Assembly (NCBI RefSeq): GCF_001418015.1
Contig: NZ_LIQG01000030.1
Span: 1-64,000 of the forward strand
DNA length: 64,000 nt
Reading direction: 5' to 3'
Source: Lacinutrix mariniflava
GTDB taxonomy: Bacteria > Bacteroidota > Bacteroidia > Flavobacteriales > Flavobacteriaceae
The position numbers and the translations under genes are program-made. The notes beneath the pieces were generated by a model that worked only from the letters and a program-made list of their open reading frames with translations, had not been told where the DNA came from and ran no database searches. Shown here one piece after another: positions 34,596 through 46,000 of this stretch (position 1 is the stretch's first letter; every line of letters starts with the position of its first letter).

Positions 34596-35978
34596 ATGGC
34601 ACAAAAACCAAGCATACCAAAAGGAACAAGAGATTTTAATCCAGAACAAGTTGCAAAACGTAACTATATTTTTAGCACCATAAAGACTCAGTTTCAAACG
34701 TTTGGTTTTCAACCTATAGAAACACCAAGCTTCGAAAATAGCGATACTTTAATGGGAAAGTATGGTGAGGAAGGTGATCGTTTGATTTTTAAGATTTTGA
34801 ATAGTGGCGATTATTTATCTAAAGTAAATGATGAATTATATACTGAAAAAGATTCAAATAAAACAACTGCTAAAATTTCAGAAAAAGCACTTCGTTACGA
34901 TCTAACAGTACCTTTCGCAAGATACGTTGTACAACACCAAAACGAAATAGATTTTCCGTTTAAGCGTTACCAAATGCAACCGGTTTGGAGAGCAGATAGA
35001 CCACAAAAAGGTCGTTTTAGAGAGTTTTACCAATGTGATGCAGATGTTGTTGGTAGTGATTCTTTATGGCAAGAAGTAGAGTTTATACAATTGTACGATA
35101 ATGTGTTTACAGCGTTAGGTTTAAAAGGCGCAACTATAAAAATAAACAACCGTAAAATATTATCTGGTATTGCAGAAGTAATTGGAGCAAGCGATAAGCT
35201 TATCGATTTTACTGTAGCTTTAGATAAATTAGATAAAATAGGAGAGGAGAAAGTAAAAGAAGAAATGTTAGGTAAAGGTATTCCGCAAAGCGGAATTGAT
35301 AAACTACAACCTTTGTTTTCTTTATCTGGAAATTTCGAAGCTCAAATAGAAAGTTTAAAAGGTATTCTTAGTACTTCCGAAGAAGGAAAAAAAGGTATTG
35401 AAGAATTAGACTTTATAAACAATGCTATTAGTGCACTTGGTTTGCAAACAGCAAATTTACAATTAGATGTTACTTTAGCACGTGGACTTAACTATTACAC
35501 AGGAGCTATTTTTGAAGTTTCTGCACCAGAAGGTGTAAAAATGGGCTCTATTGGTGGCGGCGGAAGATATGCCGATTTAACTGGTGTTTTTGGGCTTAAA
35601 AATGTAAGTGGTGTTGGTATTAGTTTTGGTTTAGATCGTATATACTTAGTACTTGAAGAATTAGGGTTGTTTCCAGAAACTATAGCAAAAAGTACAGAGG
35701 TCATGTTTATTAACTTTGGTGATAAGGAAGCGTTATTTAGTTTAAAAGCTATTAAAGCTTTACGTGAAGCTGGAGTAAATGCAGAATTGTATCCAGATAA
35801 AATTACCAACGGTAAGCATATGAAAAAGCAAATGAACTATGCTAATAAGCGAGAGATTCCATTTGTTGTGCTAGTAGGCGAGGAGGAGATGGATAATGCC
35901 GTTTACACTTTAAAAGATATGAAATCTGGAGCGCAGACTAAAGTGTCTTTAGAAGGGCTTATTACTGCGGTTAAGTAA
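34596..35978 (+). CDS. hisS: Histidyl-tRNA synthetase
   Basis: A 460-residue class II aminoacyl-tRNA synthetase. [11 protein letters not shown] at the N-terminus, motif 1 region, [13 protein letters not shown], motif 2 in [29 protein letters not shown], the histidine-A box [14 protein letters not shown] and motif 3 GGGGRYADL...[17 protein letters not shown] are all visible, followed by the anticodon-binding domain (about 365-455). Length and order are normal. It is followed by a terminator. Confidence 0.97.
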   Translation: MAQKPSIPKGTRDFNPEQVAKRNYIFSTIKTQFQTFGFQPIETPSFENSDTLMGKYGEEGDRLIFKILNSGDYLSKVNDELYTEKDSNKTTAKISEKALRYDLTVPFARYVVQHQNEIDFPFKRYQMQPVWRADRPQKGRFREFYQCDADVVGSDSLWQEVEFIQLYDNVFTALGLKGATIKINNRKILSGIAEVIGASDKLIDFTVALDKLDKIGEEKVKEEMLGKGIPQSGIDKLQPLFSLSGNFEAQIESLKGILSTSEEGKKGIEELDFINNAISALGLQTANLQLDVTLARGLNYYTGAIFEVSAPEGVKMGSIGGGGRYADLTGVFGLKNVSGVGISFGLDRIYLVLEELGLFPETIAKSTEVMFINFGDKEALFSLKAIKALREAGVNAELYPDKITNGKHMKKQMNYANKREIPFVVLVGEEEMDNAVYTLKDMKSGAQTKVSLEGLITAVK

Positions 35979-35997
35979 AAGAGATAAGTTTTGAAAC

Positions 35998-36032
35998 AAA
36001 AAAAGCCTGATAACATTGTATGGCTTTTTTTT
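35998..36032 (+). terminator. Terminator of hisS
   Basis: AAAAAAGCC and GGCTTTTTTTT arms with a short loop and T-run; it may also serve the convergent minus-strand gene. Confidence 0.75.
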
Positions 36033-36047
36033 GTTCGAATTAAATCG

Positions 36048-36899
36048 TTAATTAACTAATATCTTTTTTGATGTCGTTCCTGAAGCTGTATGAACAACAA
36101 GAATATATTGACCAGTATTTATATTATTTGTTTGTATGTTAGTCTTTGGTGCTACTTGAACATTATTATATTGAGCTTGTAGCTGTCCAGAAAAGGAGTA
36201 AAGCGCTACAGATGTTACAGGAATTGAAGCTGGGTTGTCAATAGCAATTTGTTTTGTGTTATTAAAAAATTGAAGATTAATGTCAGCATCGATGTCAATA
36301 TCGATATCTGTCTCGATGTCAATGTCTACATCTACAATAGTATCAATATCTATGTCGATTTCTATTCCAGAAGAGTCATCTCCATCGTCTGGAATTTGGT
36401 TGTTGTCCAAAAACCTTAATTCAAAGCGATCTAGATAACTGCCAGCAGGTAAATCTATAGAAAAACCAGAATTGTCTTTAATGTTATGATAAGTATTTGC
36501 CTCTTTATCAAAAATAACAACGCCTAATGCTTCAGGTATATTTATTAATTCGTTTACTAATATAGTAATCATACCATCAATACTTGTATGCAAACCCAGA
36601 GGTAAAACTGAATTTTCATTAATTAGATCTATACCTTGAATTAAAAAATTTCTATCATCTATTATCCAATACATATCGTCTGGATGATTTTCAAAACTTT
36701 CAGCATCGTAACCAAAGTCTATTCCTGGTGTTGCATTAGAATCTGCCGTAACTAATAGTTGCCTACTTATACCACTTGATGATGAGAAATTTAAACGGAT
36801 TTTCATTCTGTCGTCCTCATTAAGTTGAGCGAAAACATTAGAACAAAGAACAATAAATAAGAAAGCGAGTAAAGCGGTTTTTATAGAAAAGTTAGTCAT
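36048..36899 (-). CDS. Secreted protein with T9SS sorting domain and Asp-Ile repeats
   Basis: About 283 residues from the start at 36899 (signal peptide MTNFSIKTALLAFLFIVLCSNVFAQ; a start 9 codons upstream is less good). Residues about 30-175 match the C-terminal module of the 1543-residue protein and of the neighbouring 265-residue protein (RLNFSSSSGISRQLLVTADSNATPGIDFGYDAE). An acidic tract of alternating Asp and Ile (36279-36365) takes the place of their linker. The last about 80 residues are a T9SS type A sorting domain (ASIPVTSVALYSFSGQL ... GQYILVVHTASGTTSKKILVN), so it is exported through the outer membrane. The function is unknown. Confidence 0.8.
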   Translation of the reverse strand: MTNFSIKTALLAFLFIVLCSNVFAQLNEDDRMKIRLNFSSSSGISRQLLVTADSNATPGIDFGYDAESFENHPDDMYWIIDDRNFLIQGIDLINENSVLPLGLHTSIDGMITILVNELINIPEALGVVIFDKEANTYHNIKDNSGFSIDLPAGSYLDRFELRFLDNNQIPDDGDDSSGIEIDIDIDTIVDVDIDIETDIDIDIDADINLQFFNNTKQIAIDNPASIPVTSVALYSFSGQLQAQYNNVQVAPKTNIQTNNINTGQYILVVHTASGTTSKKILVN

Positions 36900-37130
36900 A
36901 GTCAGGTGTTTAAATAAATAACTCATTAGCGAATAAGTTATGTAGACTACAAGTATATGACTTAAAGTGAGTTCTGTTAAAAAAAACCTATAATTAGCCT
37001 AGAAAAACGATGTTCGGAATATTTCTGCATTTTTTTAGGATTAAATGCAGTTCTAAATGTTTTAAGGTCTTGACTATAAAGGTGAAATATTAATTTTCAA
37101 GCGTTATACTTTATATTTCAATAAACTTAA

Positions 37131-37158
37131 AAAGCCCTAAAGAAGACTTTAAGGCTTT
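37131..37158 (-). terminator. Hairpin downstream of the 265-residue T9SS protein
   Basis: AAAGCCCTAAAG and CTTTAAGGCTTT arms form a stem on the minus strand. Confidence 0.65.
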
Positions 37159-37204
37159 ATAAAATAGGAGTGTTTTACTTATAAAATATTTTAAAATCTT
37201 GTAT

Positions 37205-37978
37205 TTATTTAATTAAGACTCTTTTAGATAGTTTACCATCGTTAGTCTTTATTTCTATAATGTAGGTTCCACCACTTATATTATTGGTGTTAAGTTTTAT
37301 CTTGTCTTGGTTTTTAATATTTTTAGAAATACTTACAGATTGACCTAACATATTAAATATTTCAACTTGATTAATTTCTTTAAGCTTAGGATTATTTATC
37401 ACTATAGTTTTACTGTTGTTTGCAAAATAAAATTGAATATCTTTTTCTAATGTTCCAAAAGTATCCGTGCTTAAAGAGTTGTTTTCACTAAAATGGAGTT
37501 CGAACCTATCTAAATACGTTCCAGAACCGATATTAAAACTATAACCAGAATTATTTTTAATATCATGATATGTATTATCATTTTTATCTAAAAGGACTAT
37601 TTCTAATGAATCTGGAATGTTGGATAACTCGTCTACTTGAATAGTGCACATTCCATTTGCTATAGTATTAAGACCTAAAGGAAGCGTTGTGTTTTCGTCG
37701 ATACTATCTATACCTTGAATAAGAAAATTACCATTTTCTATTATCCAATACATATCACTAGGTTCCTCTGTATTTAATACGGCATCATAACCAAAATCTA
37801 CTCCAGATGTTGCATTTTCATCTGCAGTTACTAGTAACTGCCTGTGAGTGTTTTCTGGGCATGTAAAACCTAAACGAACTTTTGGTCTTTGGTCTTCATA
37901 AGATTGTGCGAATACGTTGGAAGAAAAAGTTATTATTAAAAATAATAATAAGGCTGGTTTGTGAGTAGATTTTTTCAT
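37205..37978 (-). CDS. Secreted T9SS protein sharing the terminal module
   Basis: About 257 residues from the start at 37978 (signal peptide MKKSTHKPALLLFLIITFSSNVFAQ; an upstream Met adds 8 residues). The body is a stand-alone copy of the module at the end of the 1543-residue protein (RLGFTCPENTHRQLLVTADENATSGVDFGYDA, MYWIIENGNFLIQGID). It ends with a T9SS sorting domain (IQFYFANNSKTIVINNPKL ... GGTYIIEIKTNDGKLSKRVLIK). Its sorting domain is more like that of the 1543-residue protein than that of its other neighbour. It is a probable surface or extracellular protein of unknown function. Confidence 0.8.
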   Translation of the reverse strand: MKKSTHKPALLLFLIITFSSNVFAQSYEDQRPKVRLGFTCPENTHRQLLVTADENATSGVDFGYDAVLNTEEPSDMYWIIENGNFLIQGIDSIDENTTLPLGLNTIANGMCTIQVDELSNIPDSLEIVLLDKNDNTYHDIKNNSGYSFNIGSGTYLDRFELHFSENNSLSTDTFGTLEKDIQFYFANNSKTIVINNPKLKEINQVEIFNMLGQSVSISKNIKNQDKIKLNTNNISGGTYIIEIKTNDGKLSKRVLIK

Positions 37979-38187
37979 AAGTAGGTTTTTTGTAAAAAAC
38001 AACTTAAGAGGGATCAGCTGGATATTATGATTAATTTTATAATTTTTATAAATATACTAAAATAATCGATTAAAACCTTTTTTATTCGTTGTAATACAGT
38101 AATTAATGTGCTTTTATTAGATGTGTGTGTGCTTTTTTTCTTCAAAATACAGGAATAGTGTGTTCTAAGGTGTGTTTTTAGATAAAA

Positions 38188-38214
38188 AAAATCCCTAAAA
38201 AAAATTAGGGATTT
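38188..38214 (-). terminator. Terminator of the 1543-residue T9SS protein
   Basis: AAATCCCTAA and TTAGGGATTT arms form a stem, with a T-run (A-run on the plus strand) on the minus strand. Confidence 0.8.
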
Positions 38215-38257
38215 TAAAGAGTTGTACTGTGATTTTTTTTATAAATCGATATGTGTT

Positions 38258-41200
38258 TTATTCGATTAAAACTTTTTTAGATAATTTACCTTCGTCTGTT
38301 TTTATTTCTAAAATATAACTACCAACACTAATATTGTTTGTGTTTAACTTTGTATAGTTTTCGCTTTCAAAATCATTGTACATAATTATAGATTGCCCTA
38401 GCATATTATAAACTTCAACTTTAGTGATGTTTTTAAGCATAGGATTATTAATAACAATAGTTTCATTATTGTTTGCAAAGTAGAATTGAATACCAGTTTC
38501 TGCGGCTTCAAAATCTTCTGTGCTTAATGAGATGTTGTTGCTAAAGCGTAATTCGAATCTATCTAAGTATTCTCCTGCCGGTAAGTCAATTGCAAAATTT
38601 GGATTAGTTCTAATGTCATGATATAAATCTGTAACAGCATCGTATATATAGATTTCTAAATCTGCAGGCACATTTTCTAATGCATCAATTTTAAAAGTAT
38701 TTATTCCGCTTACTATGGTTTTTATTCCAAGAGGAAGAACAGTCGATGCTTCTATTACATTTGTACCTTGAATATTAAATTTATTAGAGTCTATCATCCA
38801 GAACATATCTGTATTAAGTTCTTCTGTATTTTCGGCATCATAACCAAAGTCTATTAAATCTGTTGCATTAGCATCTCTAGTCACTAATAATTGCCTGTTA
38901 AATAAGTCGGCAGTAGAAAAACCTAATCTTATTTTTAATCTATCATCATCTTGTTGATTTTGATTATTACTACTTCTTAAAAATACAGAGGTCGTATTTT
39001 CTTTTTGAAAGACACGTTGATTGTTATTAAAATTAATAGTGCTACCATCTGTTGCTCCAGTAATAAAGAATCCTTGTGCTACAGGAATGTATCGTCCTGG
39101 AGTTTTAGTTCCATTACCTCCAGTTGGATCTGGTGAGCCAGTATCGTAGTCGTATTTTACAGCTGGAATTCCACCAGAAAGATTGTAAATAGCATAACCA
39201 CCTTGGTAACCAGAAGTGTTGTGTGTACCACCTCCAAAATGTTCCCAATAATAAATTGCTCCTGTAGTATTTGTGTTATCTAAAATGAATCTATTAGCAT
39301 CCATAGCTGATGCATAAGGGTTACCAACTAAATACTCGCTTTCGTTGTCTATATTAAGAGTAATTGCTCCATTGTTTGGCTTTCCTTCTAAAGTGTAATT
39401 CTGCTCTAATGACATATTGTTGCCGGTGTTTTCAACACCTTTCATTGTAAAGCCTTCACCTGTAAGCATAGAGCCAGTACTTCTAATATGTTGCCAGTTG
39501 TAATAGTTTGCAGATAAATTTGCATATTTCCAAATCCAGAAGTCTGCAATACCAATTGGTGTTCCTGGAGAAGATGGTGTACCATTATAACCATTGGTTA
39601 TATAGTTTATGTTTAATGGTGCGTTTGCATCGGATCCATCTCTATAAACTTGAGGCAATGTGTAACTATTATTGTTTGTTGTATTATTAGTAGCTCCAAC
39701 AGGAGAAGACCAATAATTATAGGTGTATAAATCTAAAGTACCTTGTTGGTCGCGCTCTAAAGTTCCAGAACTTGTAGCATCTAAATCTGAATCTAATGTT
39801 TGTATTAATTGAGATTCTCCATTTAAGTCAATCTTTCCATCTAACTTTAAATAATGAGTTACTGTTAAGCCATTACCTGAGTTTGCACTTGTATCTCCAG
39901 TTACAGTTAATTTATTTGCAATGACATTAAGAGATAATAACGTTCTATTATTACCAGTTCCAGCAGGTAATGAAGTATTTTCTAAAGAGATGTTATGGCT
40001 AGTCTCTACAATGTTCCAATCTACTGTTATGGTATTATCTACTATTGAGGCAACTCCAGGAATTGTTTGTACATTTCCATTAGTCCAAGTTGAGTTTAAA
40101 TCCCAATTTGTATTTGCAGCACTCTTGTAAGGTAATGGAGCAGTTTGGTAATCGACAGTATTCAAGTTTCTTAATGCACCTTGATTGTTGTTACCAGATT
40201 CATCGTTTGTATTTGTATAGGTGTATATTGACATAGGATAGTATCCTGCTAAATCTGCCCATGGTATTGGTGCAATATCATTTTTTGTAATAGTGGTAGG
40301 TATAACTTTACCACTTACAAAATTCGCATTGTTTTCAATTTCTTGGTTCATGATGAACTGTAGTTGTGCATCAGTCAACTCAGTATCCCAAACTCTTACT
40401 TCATCAATATTTCCTCTAAAATGTCTTGTAGGTGTCGTTTTTCCAGCTGCTGCTATATGAAACGATTGATCTGTATCTACTGGCGCTGTTCTATTTGCTG
40501 ATCGATCTAAAACACCATCAATATATAAATAAAGCGTGGTACCATTATAGATAGCCGCAACATGATGCCACTCGTCATCAGGAATAGACGTTGTAGATGC
40601 TAATTGTTGTATGCCACTGCTGTTAATCCAGCGTAATTGAATGCTATTATTATTTCTTATTCTAAAATCATAACCTTCAGTAAGTGCTTCGTTACATTTA
40701 GATAGTATAGAAACGGTTCCAGAATCTGCTGCATCTCGCTTTATCCAAGATGAGATTGTAAACCCAGATGGATTTAAATCTAAAACATCTTCCATATCAA
40801 TATAATCTACATTACCATCAAAATAGATTGAACGTTCTACTATAGTTTGTGGCGCATAACCAAAGGTTACATACTTTGTACCATCAAAATCGTATGTAGC
40901 TTCAAGATTAGGTCCGTTGGCAGTCATTAATCTATAATCTGCAGTAGGATCGAATACCGGTGTATCTGAAATAAACATGTAATAACTTCCTGGAGGATTG
41001 ATGTTTCTAATCGCGTTTTGAGGAATAGACACTTTTACTTCTTCTACATCACCACCATTTTCTTCAAACTTCCAGATACGTTGCATACCTAAAAAACTAA
41101 CAGGAGTAGATAATCCTGGGATGCCACTACTCATGTCTACAGCTACAGTTACCGGTGTTCCGTCTAAGCTAGCATTGTTGTTTCCCCAAGTTAAATATTC

Positions 41201-42889
41201 TCGATTATTAAATGAAACCGGGTTAGAGGCTTTGTTTATGCTATTTGTATCGTAAATATCGGTAAGACCTACTGTAATTAAGCCTCTTGTTTCTCCTGTA
41301 CCATCAAGTTCGCTATTAATACTTTTAGATTGTCTTTGATCAAGTTCTCCATTATCATCACGACCAATACCTGCAATATCATAATTAAAACCTGTATTTG
41401 CAGATTGATCCCAAATTACATTTCCTTGACTATCAACATAATCCTGTGTCGTACCATTAACTCCTAAAGTAATACCATACTTAATAGCTAGGTAGGATTG
41501 AATTCTATTACGTTCTTGAGTAAGGTTATTATCAGATTTTCTAGAGTTGTATGTAATTACTTCTGCAATACGACCATTGAAACTTCCGTTCCAATATTGA
41601 CTTCTTCCTAACCAATACCTTCCATTATTTATAGTAGCGTATCTAGAAATATCATTAGTTTCATTACCAACTTGGTTAGCATTAAAATAGATTTCCATAT
41701 CGGTATCAGACGCGTTTTGTCTAATATTTAGAATTTGAATTTGATTATAATCTGTAGATGAGCTAGTGTCTGCTCTTCCATATCCATTTTCTGCTGGATT
41801 CATAGGTGTTTCACTTGTTGTACCTACACAATAGCTTAATCTTTCGTTTGTTACTCTTGCTGTATACGAGCCATAACCAAAACCAGTTACATCTTCTGTA
41901 AAGCTTTCAGCTAAAGGATCTGAACCTGTAAAGGTGTCTAAAGGAGTCATTGAACTTGTAATTTCTGGATCTGGCATTAAGACAACAAACATATCGTTTG
42001 TATTAAAACCTCCAGTACCTTTTAATTCATCTCTACTAGTAAGATAAGTCATGTCACTAAAAGCTGTATTGTTATCGTTTTCGAACTCAATAACCGGATT
42101 GAAATTCATGTTTTTTGCAAGGTTATTTCTGTAAACTGGTTCTTGTCCAGCGACTACAACTTCAGCGTGGTTTCCTTTACCATTATCCACCCATTGAGAG
42201 ACATTAGCGCCATCTGCTCCGTAATCAGTTCCATTTAATTGATCGGCCTTTAGCCATAAATCTAAATTATTGGTTACACCTCCTGGTCCGGTAAGTGGTG
42301 TGTTAAATATTGTACTAGAGATGGTTACGTTATCGATCATAACATAATCACCTGTGTTACTTGCATCGCAGCGAATTCTAAATCTTCCAGTCGCTAATAT
42401 TGGAAATGTGTAATCTGTTGCCATTAAGGTAACCGTTTTACTGTAAAATATTGTTGTATTTGTTGATTGAAAATCTGCATTCTTATCAGCAACGCTTCCG
42501 CTTACAAAACGGGCTACCGTTTGCCAACTAGAGAAAAGGCCACCACTATTGTATTCCACAAAAAAGTCTTCACCAGTTTCCATACTATATGTTGTGAAGA
42601 AAAATTTGACATCAACCTTGTCGTATAGGAATAAGCTATACCCAGGAGAAACCATTGAAGAGTTGTTGCCAAGGTTATCTTTTAACCAAAAACTATTGCT
42701 ACCGCCATAGGCAAAAGTAGCATTAGTACTACGTGTAGCTTGTGGAGCTTCAGTCCAACCTTGTGTTCCAGATTCAAAATCGTAAAATCCAAGAGTATTT
42801 ACAACTTGCGCGTTTATGGTTTGACTATTAATTAAGCTATAAAAAGCAATGATTAAAAGTAGACTTGTTTTGAGGGTATAATTTTTCAT
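38258..42889 (-). CDS. Very large secreted protein with LamG domain and T9SS sorting domain
   Basis: A 1543-residue multidomain surface protein. Signal peptide to about residue 27; a carbohydrate-binding-type N-terminal module (about 30-195, FESGTQGWTEAPQA); a lectin-like module starting LDLWLKADQLNGTDYGADGANVSQWVD (about 208-490); a laminin-G-like domain (RSIYFDGNVDYIDMEDVLDLNPSGFTISSWIKR ... HHVAAIYNGTTLYLYIDGV, about 695-860); a DUF-type region with paired beta strands; then the shared module (about 1310-1450) and a T9SS sorting domain ending GSYILEIKTDEGKLSKKVLIE. It is probably an adhesin or glycan-binding protein. The two shorter genes downstream duplicate its last part. Confidence 0.85.
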   Translation of the reverse strand: MKNYTLKTSLLLIIAFYSLINSQTINAQVVNTLGFYDFESGTQGWTEAPQATRSTNATFAYGGSNSFWLKDNLGNNSSMVSPGYSLFLYDKVDVKFFFTTYSMETGEDFFVEYNSGGLFSSWQTVARFVSGSVADKNADFQSTNTTIFYSKTVTLMATDYTFPILATGRFRIRCDASNTGDYVMIDNVTISSTIFNTPLTGPGGVTNNLDLWLKADQLNGTDYGADGANVSQWVDNGKGNHAEVVVAGQEPVYRNNLAKNMNFNPVIEFENDNNTAFSDMTYLTSRDELKGTGGFNTNDMFVVLMPDPEITSSMTPLDTFTGSDPLAESFTEDVTGFGYGSYTARVTNERLSYCVGTTSETPMNPAENGYGRADTSSSTDYNQIQILNIRQNASDTDMEIYFNANQVGNETNDISRYATINNGRYWLGRSQYWNGSFNGRIAEVITYNSRKSDNNLTQERNRIQSYLAIKYGITLGVNGTTQDYVDSQGNVIWDQSANTGFNYDIAGIGRDDNGELDQRQSKSINSELDGTGETRGLITVGLTDIYDTNSINKASNPVSFNNREYLTWGNNNASLDGTPVTVAVDMSSGIPGLSTPVSFLGMQRIWKFEENGGDVEEVKVSIPQNAIRNINPPGSYYMFISDTPVFDPTADYRLMTANGPNLEATYDFDGTKYVTFGYAPQTIVERSIYFDGNVDYIDMEDVLDLNPSGFTISSWIKRDAADSGTVSILSKCNEALTEGYDFRIRNNNSIQLRWINSSGIQQLASTTSIPDDEWHHVAAIYNGTTLYLYIDGVLDRSANRTAPVDTDQSFHIAAAGKTTPTRHFRGNIDEVRVWDTELTDAQLQFIMNQEIENNANFVSGKVIPTTITKNDIAPIPWADLAGYYPMSIYTYTNTNDESGNNNQGALRNLNTVDYQTAPLPYKSAANTNWDLNSTWTNGNVQTIPGVASIVDNTITVDWNIVETSHNISLENTSLPAGTGNNRTLLSLNVIANKLTVTGDTSANSGNGLTVTHYLKLDGKIDLNGESQLIQTLDSDLDATSSGTLERDQQGTLDLYTYNYWSSPVGATNNTTNNNSYTLPQVYRDGSDANAPLNINYITNGYNGTPSSPGTPIGIADFWIWKYANLSANYYNWQHIRSTGSMLTGEGFTMKGVENTGNNMSLEQNYTLEGKPNNGAITLNIDNESEYLVGNPYASAMDANRFILDNTNTTGAIYYWEHFGGGTHNTSGYQGGYAIYNLSGGIPAVKYDYDTGSPDPTGGNGTKTPGRYIPVAQGFFITGATDGSTINFNNNQRVFQKENTTSVFLRSSNNQNQQDDDRLKIRLGFSTADLFNRQLLVTRDANATDLIDFGYDAENTEELNTDMFWMIDSNKFNIQGTNVIEASTVLPLGIKTIVSGINTFKIDALENVPADLEIYIYDAVTDLYHDIRTNPNFAIDLPAGEYLDRFELRFSNNISLSTEDFEAAETGIQFYFANNNETIVINNPMLKNITKVEVYNMLGQSIIMYNDFESENYTKLNTNNISVGSYILEIKTDEGKLSKKVLIE

Positions 42890-43022
42890 AAGCGATTAGG
42901 TCGATTTGGGGAAATCTATTTAGTATCAGGTTGTAAAACTACGTTAAAACCCTTTTAAATGCAAATATAATCGATGAACTACACTTTGATTTTCTATATA
43001 TTTGATTTTCAGGTAATTAAAA

Positions 43023-43048
43023 AAGCCATAACGAATGTGTTATGGCTT
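43023..43048 (-). terminator. Terminator of the M14 peptidase gene
   Basis: AAGCCATAACG... and ...GTGTTATGGCTT arms form a stem next to an A-run on the plus strand. Confidence 0.8.
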
Positions 43049-43076
43049 GTAAATATGCTTTTAATCGAGTATTGTG

Positions 43077-46000
43077 TTATTTTAATAATTTTTTTGTAGT
43101 TGATTTATTACTATTTAGGTCTGTGATTTTTAGTAAATATGCGCCTTGAGATAATGTTTCTAAATTTCCAATGTTAATAGAGCGCGTAGGTGAATTTACT
43201 TTTTTTGTATTGTAAATTAGTCGACCTCTAATGTCATATAATTCAACAGTATAACTTGTAAGGTTGTATGGTATTTTAATGCTAAGATTATCATTAAATG
43301 GGTTTGGGTAAATACTTATGTTCTCTAGCGTATTTTCTTCAACAACACTTAGTGTTTGTTCTTTTATATTAACAGTATAGTCTTCCACTTCTCCAAAAGA
43401 AAAGCTTTCACAACTAGTAGGTAATGCATTATATTTCATAGAAACCCTCATTGTAGTGTTTCCTACTATTGCAGCGGCTGGTATTGTTATGTTTCCAGTA
43501 ACAATGTTTTGTGTTGGGGCACTTGATATAACTTCTTCTCCAGCATCATCAAAATCACCATCTTTATTAAAATCTATCCAAACTACGACTGCCTCATTGA
43601 ATTGGCTAGTACCAGGCCATATTTTAGTAATTGTTATAGTTGGTGTTGTGTTCTTTGTTATATCTACAATCATTGATGTAAAATCTGAATATCCAGAAGT
43701 TGTAGTGGCACTTGTATTATTATCGAGATCATTTAGTTGTACACGACCAATAAATTCCTCTGCTACACTATTTCCTTGCGAGGCACAGTATGAAACTTCA
43801 TTGGTTGTGAAATTATAAATAGGACTGTAATTAGATGTTGTGCTATCACACTTAGATCTAATACGAACATCGTACTGCGTTTCTGCTGTTAAGCCAGTAA
43901 TGGTATAACTCGGGCTTGTAATGTCTAAAACGTTAGTCCATGTTGTAGTACCACTAACTCTGTATCTTAAATCGTAAGTTGCAGATGTTGCTGCATCCCA
44001 ATTTATTGTTGCTTCTGTATCACTTACGGGACTAGAAGAAATATTTGTTGGTACAGAAGTTACACAAGGTACTTGTATGCTAATAATTTTAAAATCGTCT
44101 ATAAAATAGCCATCAGATGTAGTAGAGTAGTTTTCCGAAACATCACTGTCATCAGTTCTAAAATTAAATCTAATTTGAACATTTGTAGCGTCAGATTGTA
44201 AAAGAGTAGCGTTATCAGTAGGATTTATAGAAAATTCTTCCATTACCCAATTATCCATTCTGTCACCATCATATACTTGTCCAGAACTACCAGATTGAAA
44301 AGTCGCTCCAGTACTTTTGTTATCATGACTAGTGGTGCTGCTAGTAGCTTCTGGTTTTGTGTATTTTCCACAAAGCGGTATCCATGTGCTTCCGTTTTTT
44401 GAAGCTAAGACTTCTACATAATCATAATTTCTTTCTAAATCCCATTTTGCATAAAATTGAATAATTATTTCGTCTGAAGTTGTAAAGTCGTAACCATTAG
44501 TTGTTGTTAATCTTTTAGTGTTACTACTAGCATATGGTACAGAATTACCTGTTCTTAAAGCATTATTTCCTGAATAAGCATCTGCAGAAGTGTTAATCCA
44601 GCCACCTGTTTGTGTCCAGTTATCTGTTAAAGCATTAGCATCTGGTTCATGGTTTAGTAATAGAGTAGGGTTGTAATATTTTTCATAATTTACTTCGTAA
44701 ATTATTCCATTATCATTCGATAGTTTAACATTATATTCAATCTTTGAATTAGCAGGGATTCCAGATGCTAATTGTAATTGTGCAGTTACAGTTCTTTGTT
44801 GTAAAACAGGCATTCCTGTTTCTGTTCCAGCTTGTGTAACACCAGTAATATTACTTGAAATAGGAGTAACGGTCACAGTGAAGTCGCTTCCTGTTTGTCC
44901 TATACGTTCAATACCAAAATCTAAATTTGCAGTCGTACCGTTTAGGTCACTTTGTGTTAAGTCGTGAAGTTTTGCATATTTACCACCATAATAAGCTGTA
45001 GCTAGAGAAATACGCATAGACCTTTTAGCTATTGGTACAATAGTAGATACTGTAGGCCAAAACCCTTCGCCTCCATGCTCTGGAGTGGTTGCAATAATGG
45101 CTTGACCAGATCCTGTTGAGTTATTGTTATCTGCAACACCTCCCATCATCCAATCGTCAGGTAATCCATTAGATTCGTAGAATATTGTAGCTCCGTATAA
45201 ATATCTATTATACCTGGTCATTTCTTCGTGCCATCTGTAGTATTCATCTTCTCTACCAGAACTATCAGTAGGTTCTCCTCCATAAGGATGTGGTACAGAA
45301 TTAGCAAAAGAATGATTCCAAACAGAAGACTTTATATTTCTATTATTAATAAAGTCTACCATAATTTGAGTCTCAGGTTCAGATTCAGCCGATGGTCCTC
45401 TGTACGTTCCATCAGCTCCAGTTCCAGAAGATCCAACATTGTTATAACCCCAATAATAATCAAAGTTTCTATTTAAATCGACACCTCTGTTGGAAGAAGT
45501 GTTTGCAGTACCACCTGTATTTGGTCTTAAATTTTTACGCTGAAATTGACTTCCATCATCTACCAAACCATCTGCTCTTGCATCTAAATGTTCATTCCAT
45601 TTTAAGCCATCAGGATTAACTACAGGAATAAAATATAATTCGTTATTATCAACTAATTCTTTAACAGCAAGATCTGTATTGTAGTTTTCAATTAGATACC
45701 ACATAAAGTACATGTTGTTCATTAAGGCGCTTACTTCTCTAGAATGAATCATAGAAGTAAAAAGCATTTGTGGTTTAGTGTTTTCAGGAGTGCCACTTTG
45801 GTTACCTGTTATTCTTACGTAGTATATAGTTTCTGGATCCCAAAATGTTTTTCCATCCCTATCTGGTTGATTTTCAAAAGAACTAGCGTTACCTTGACCA
45901 GAATAAGTTGATGGTCCATTGTTTTGAGGGTTTACAATAGTAGTCGAAGGATTTCCCCAAGTTTTTTGACCTATAGAAGATGCGTTTGCTTTTTGAGAGA

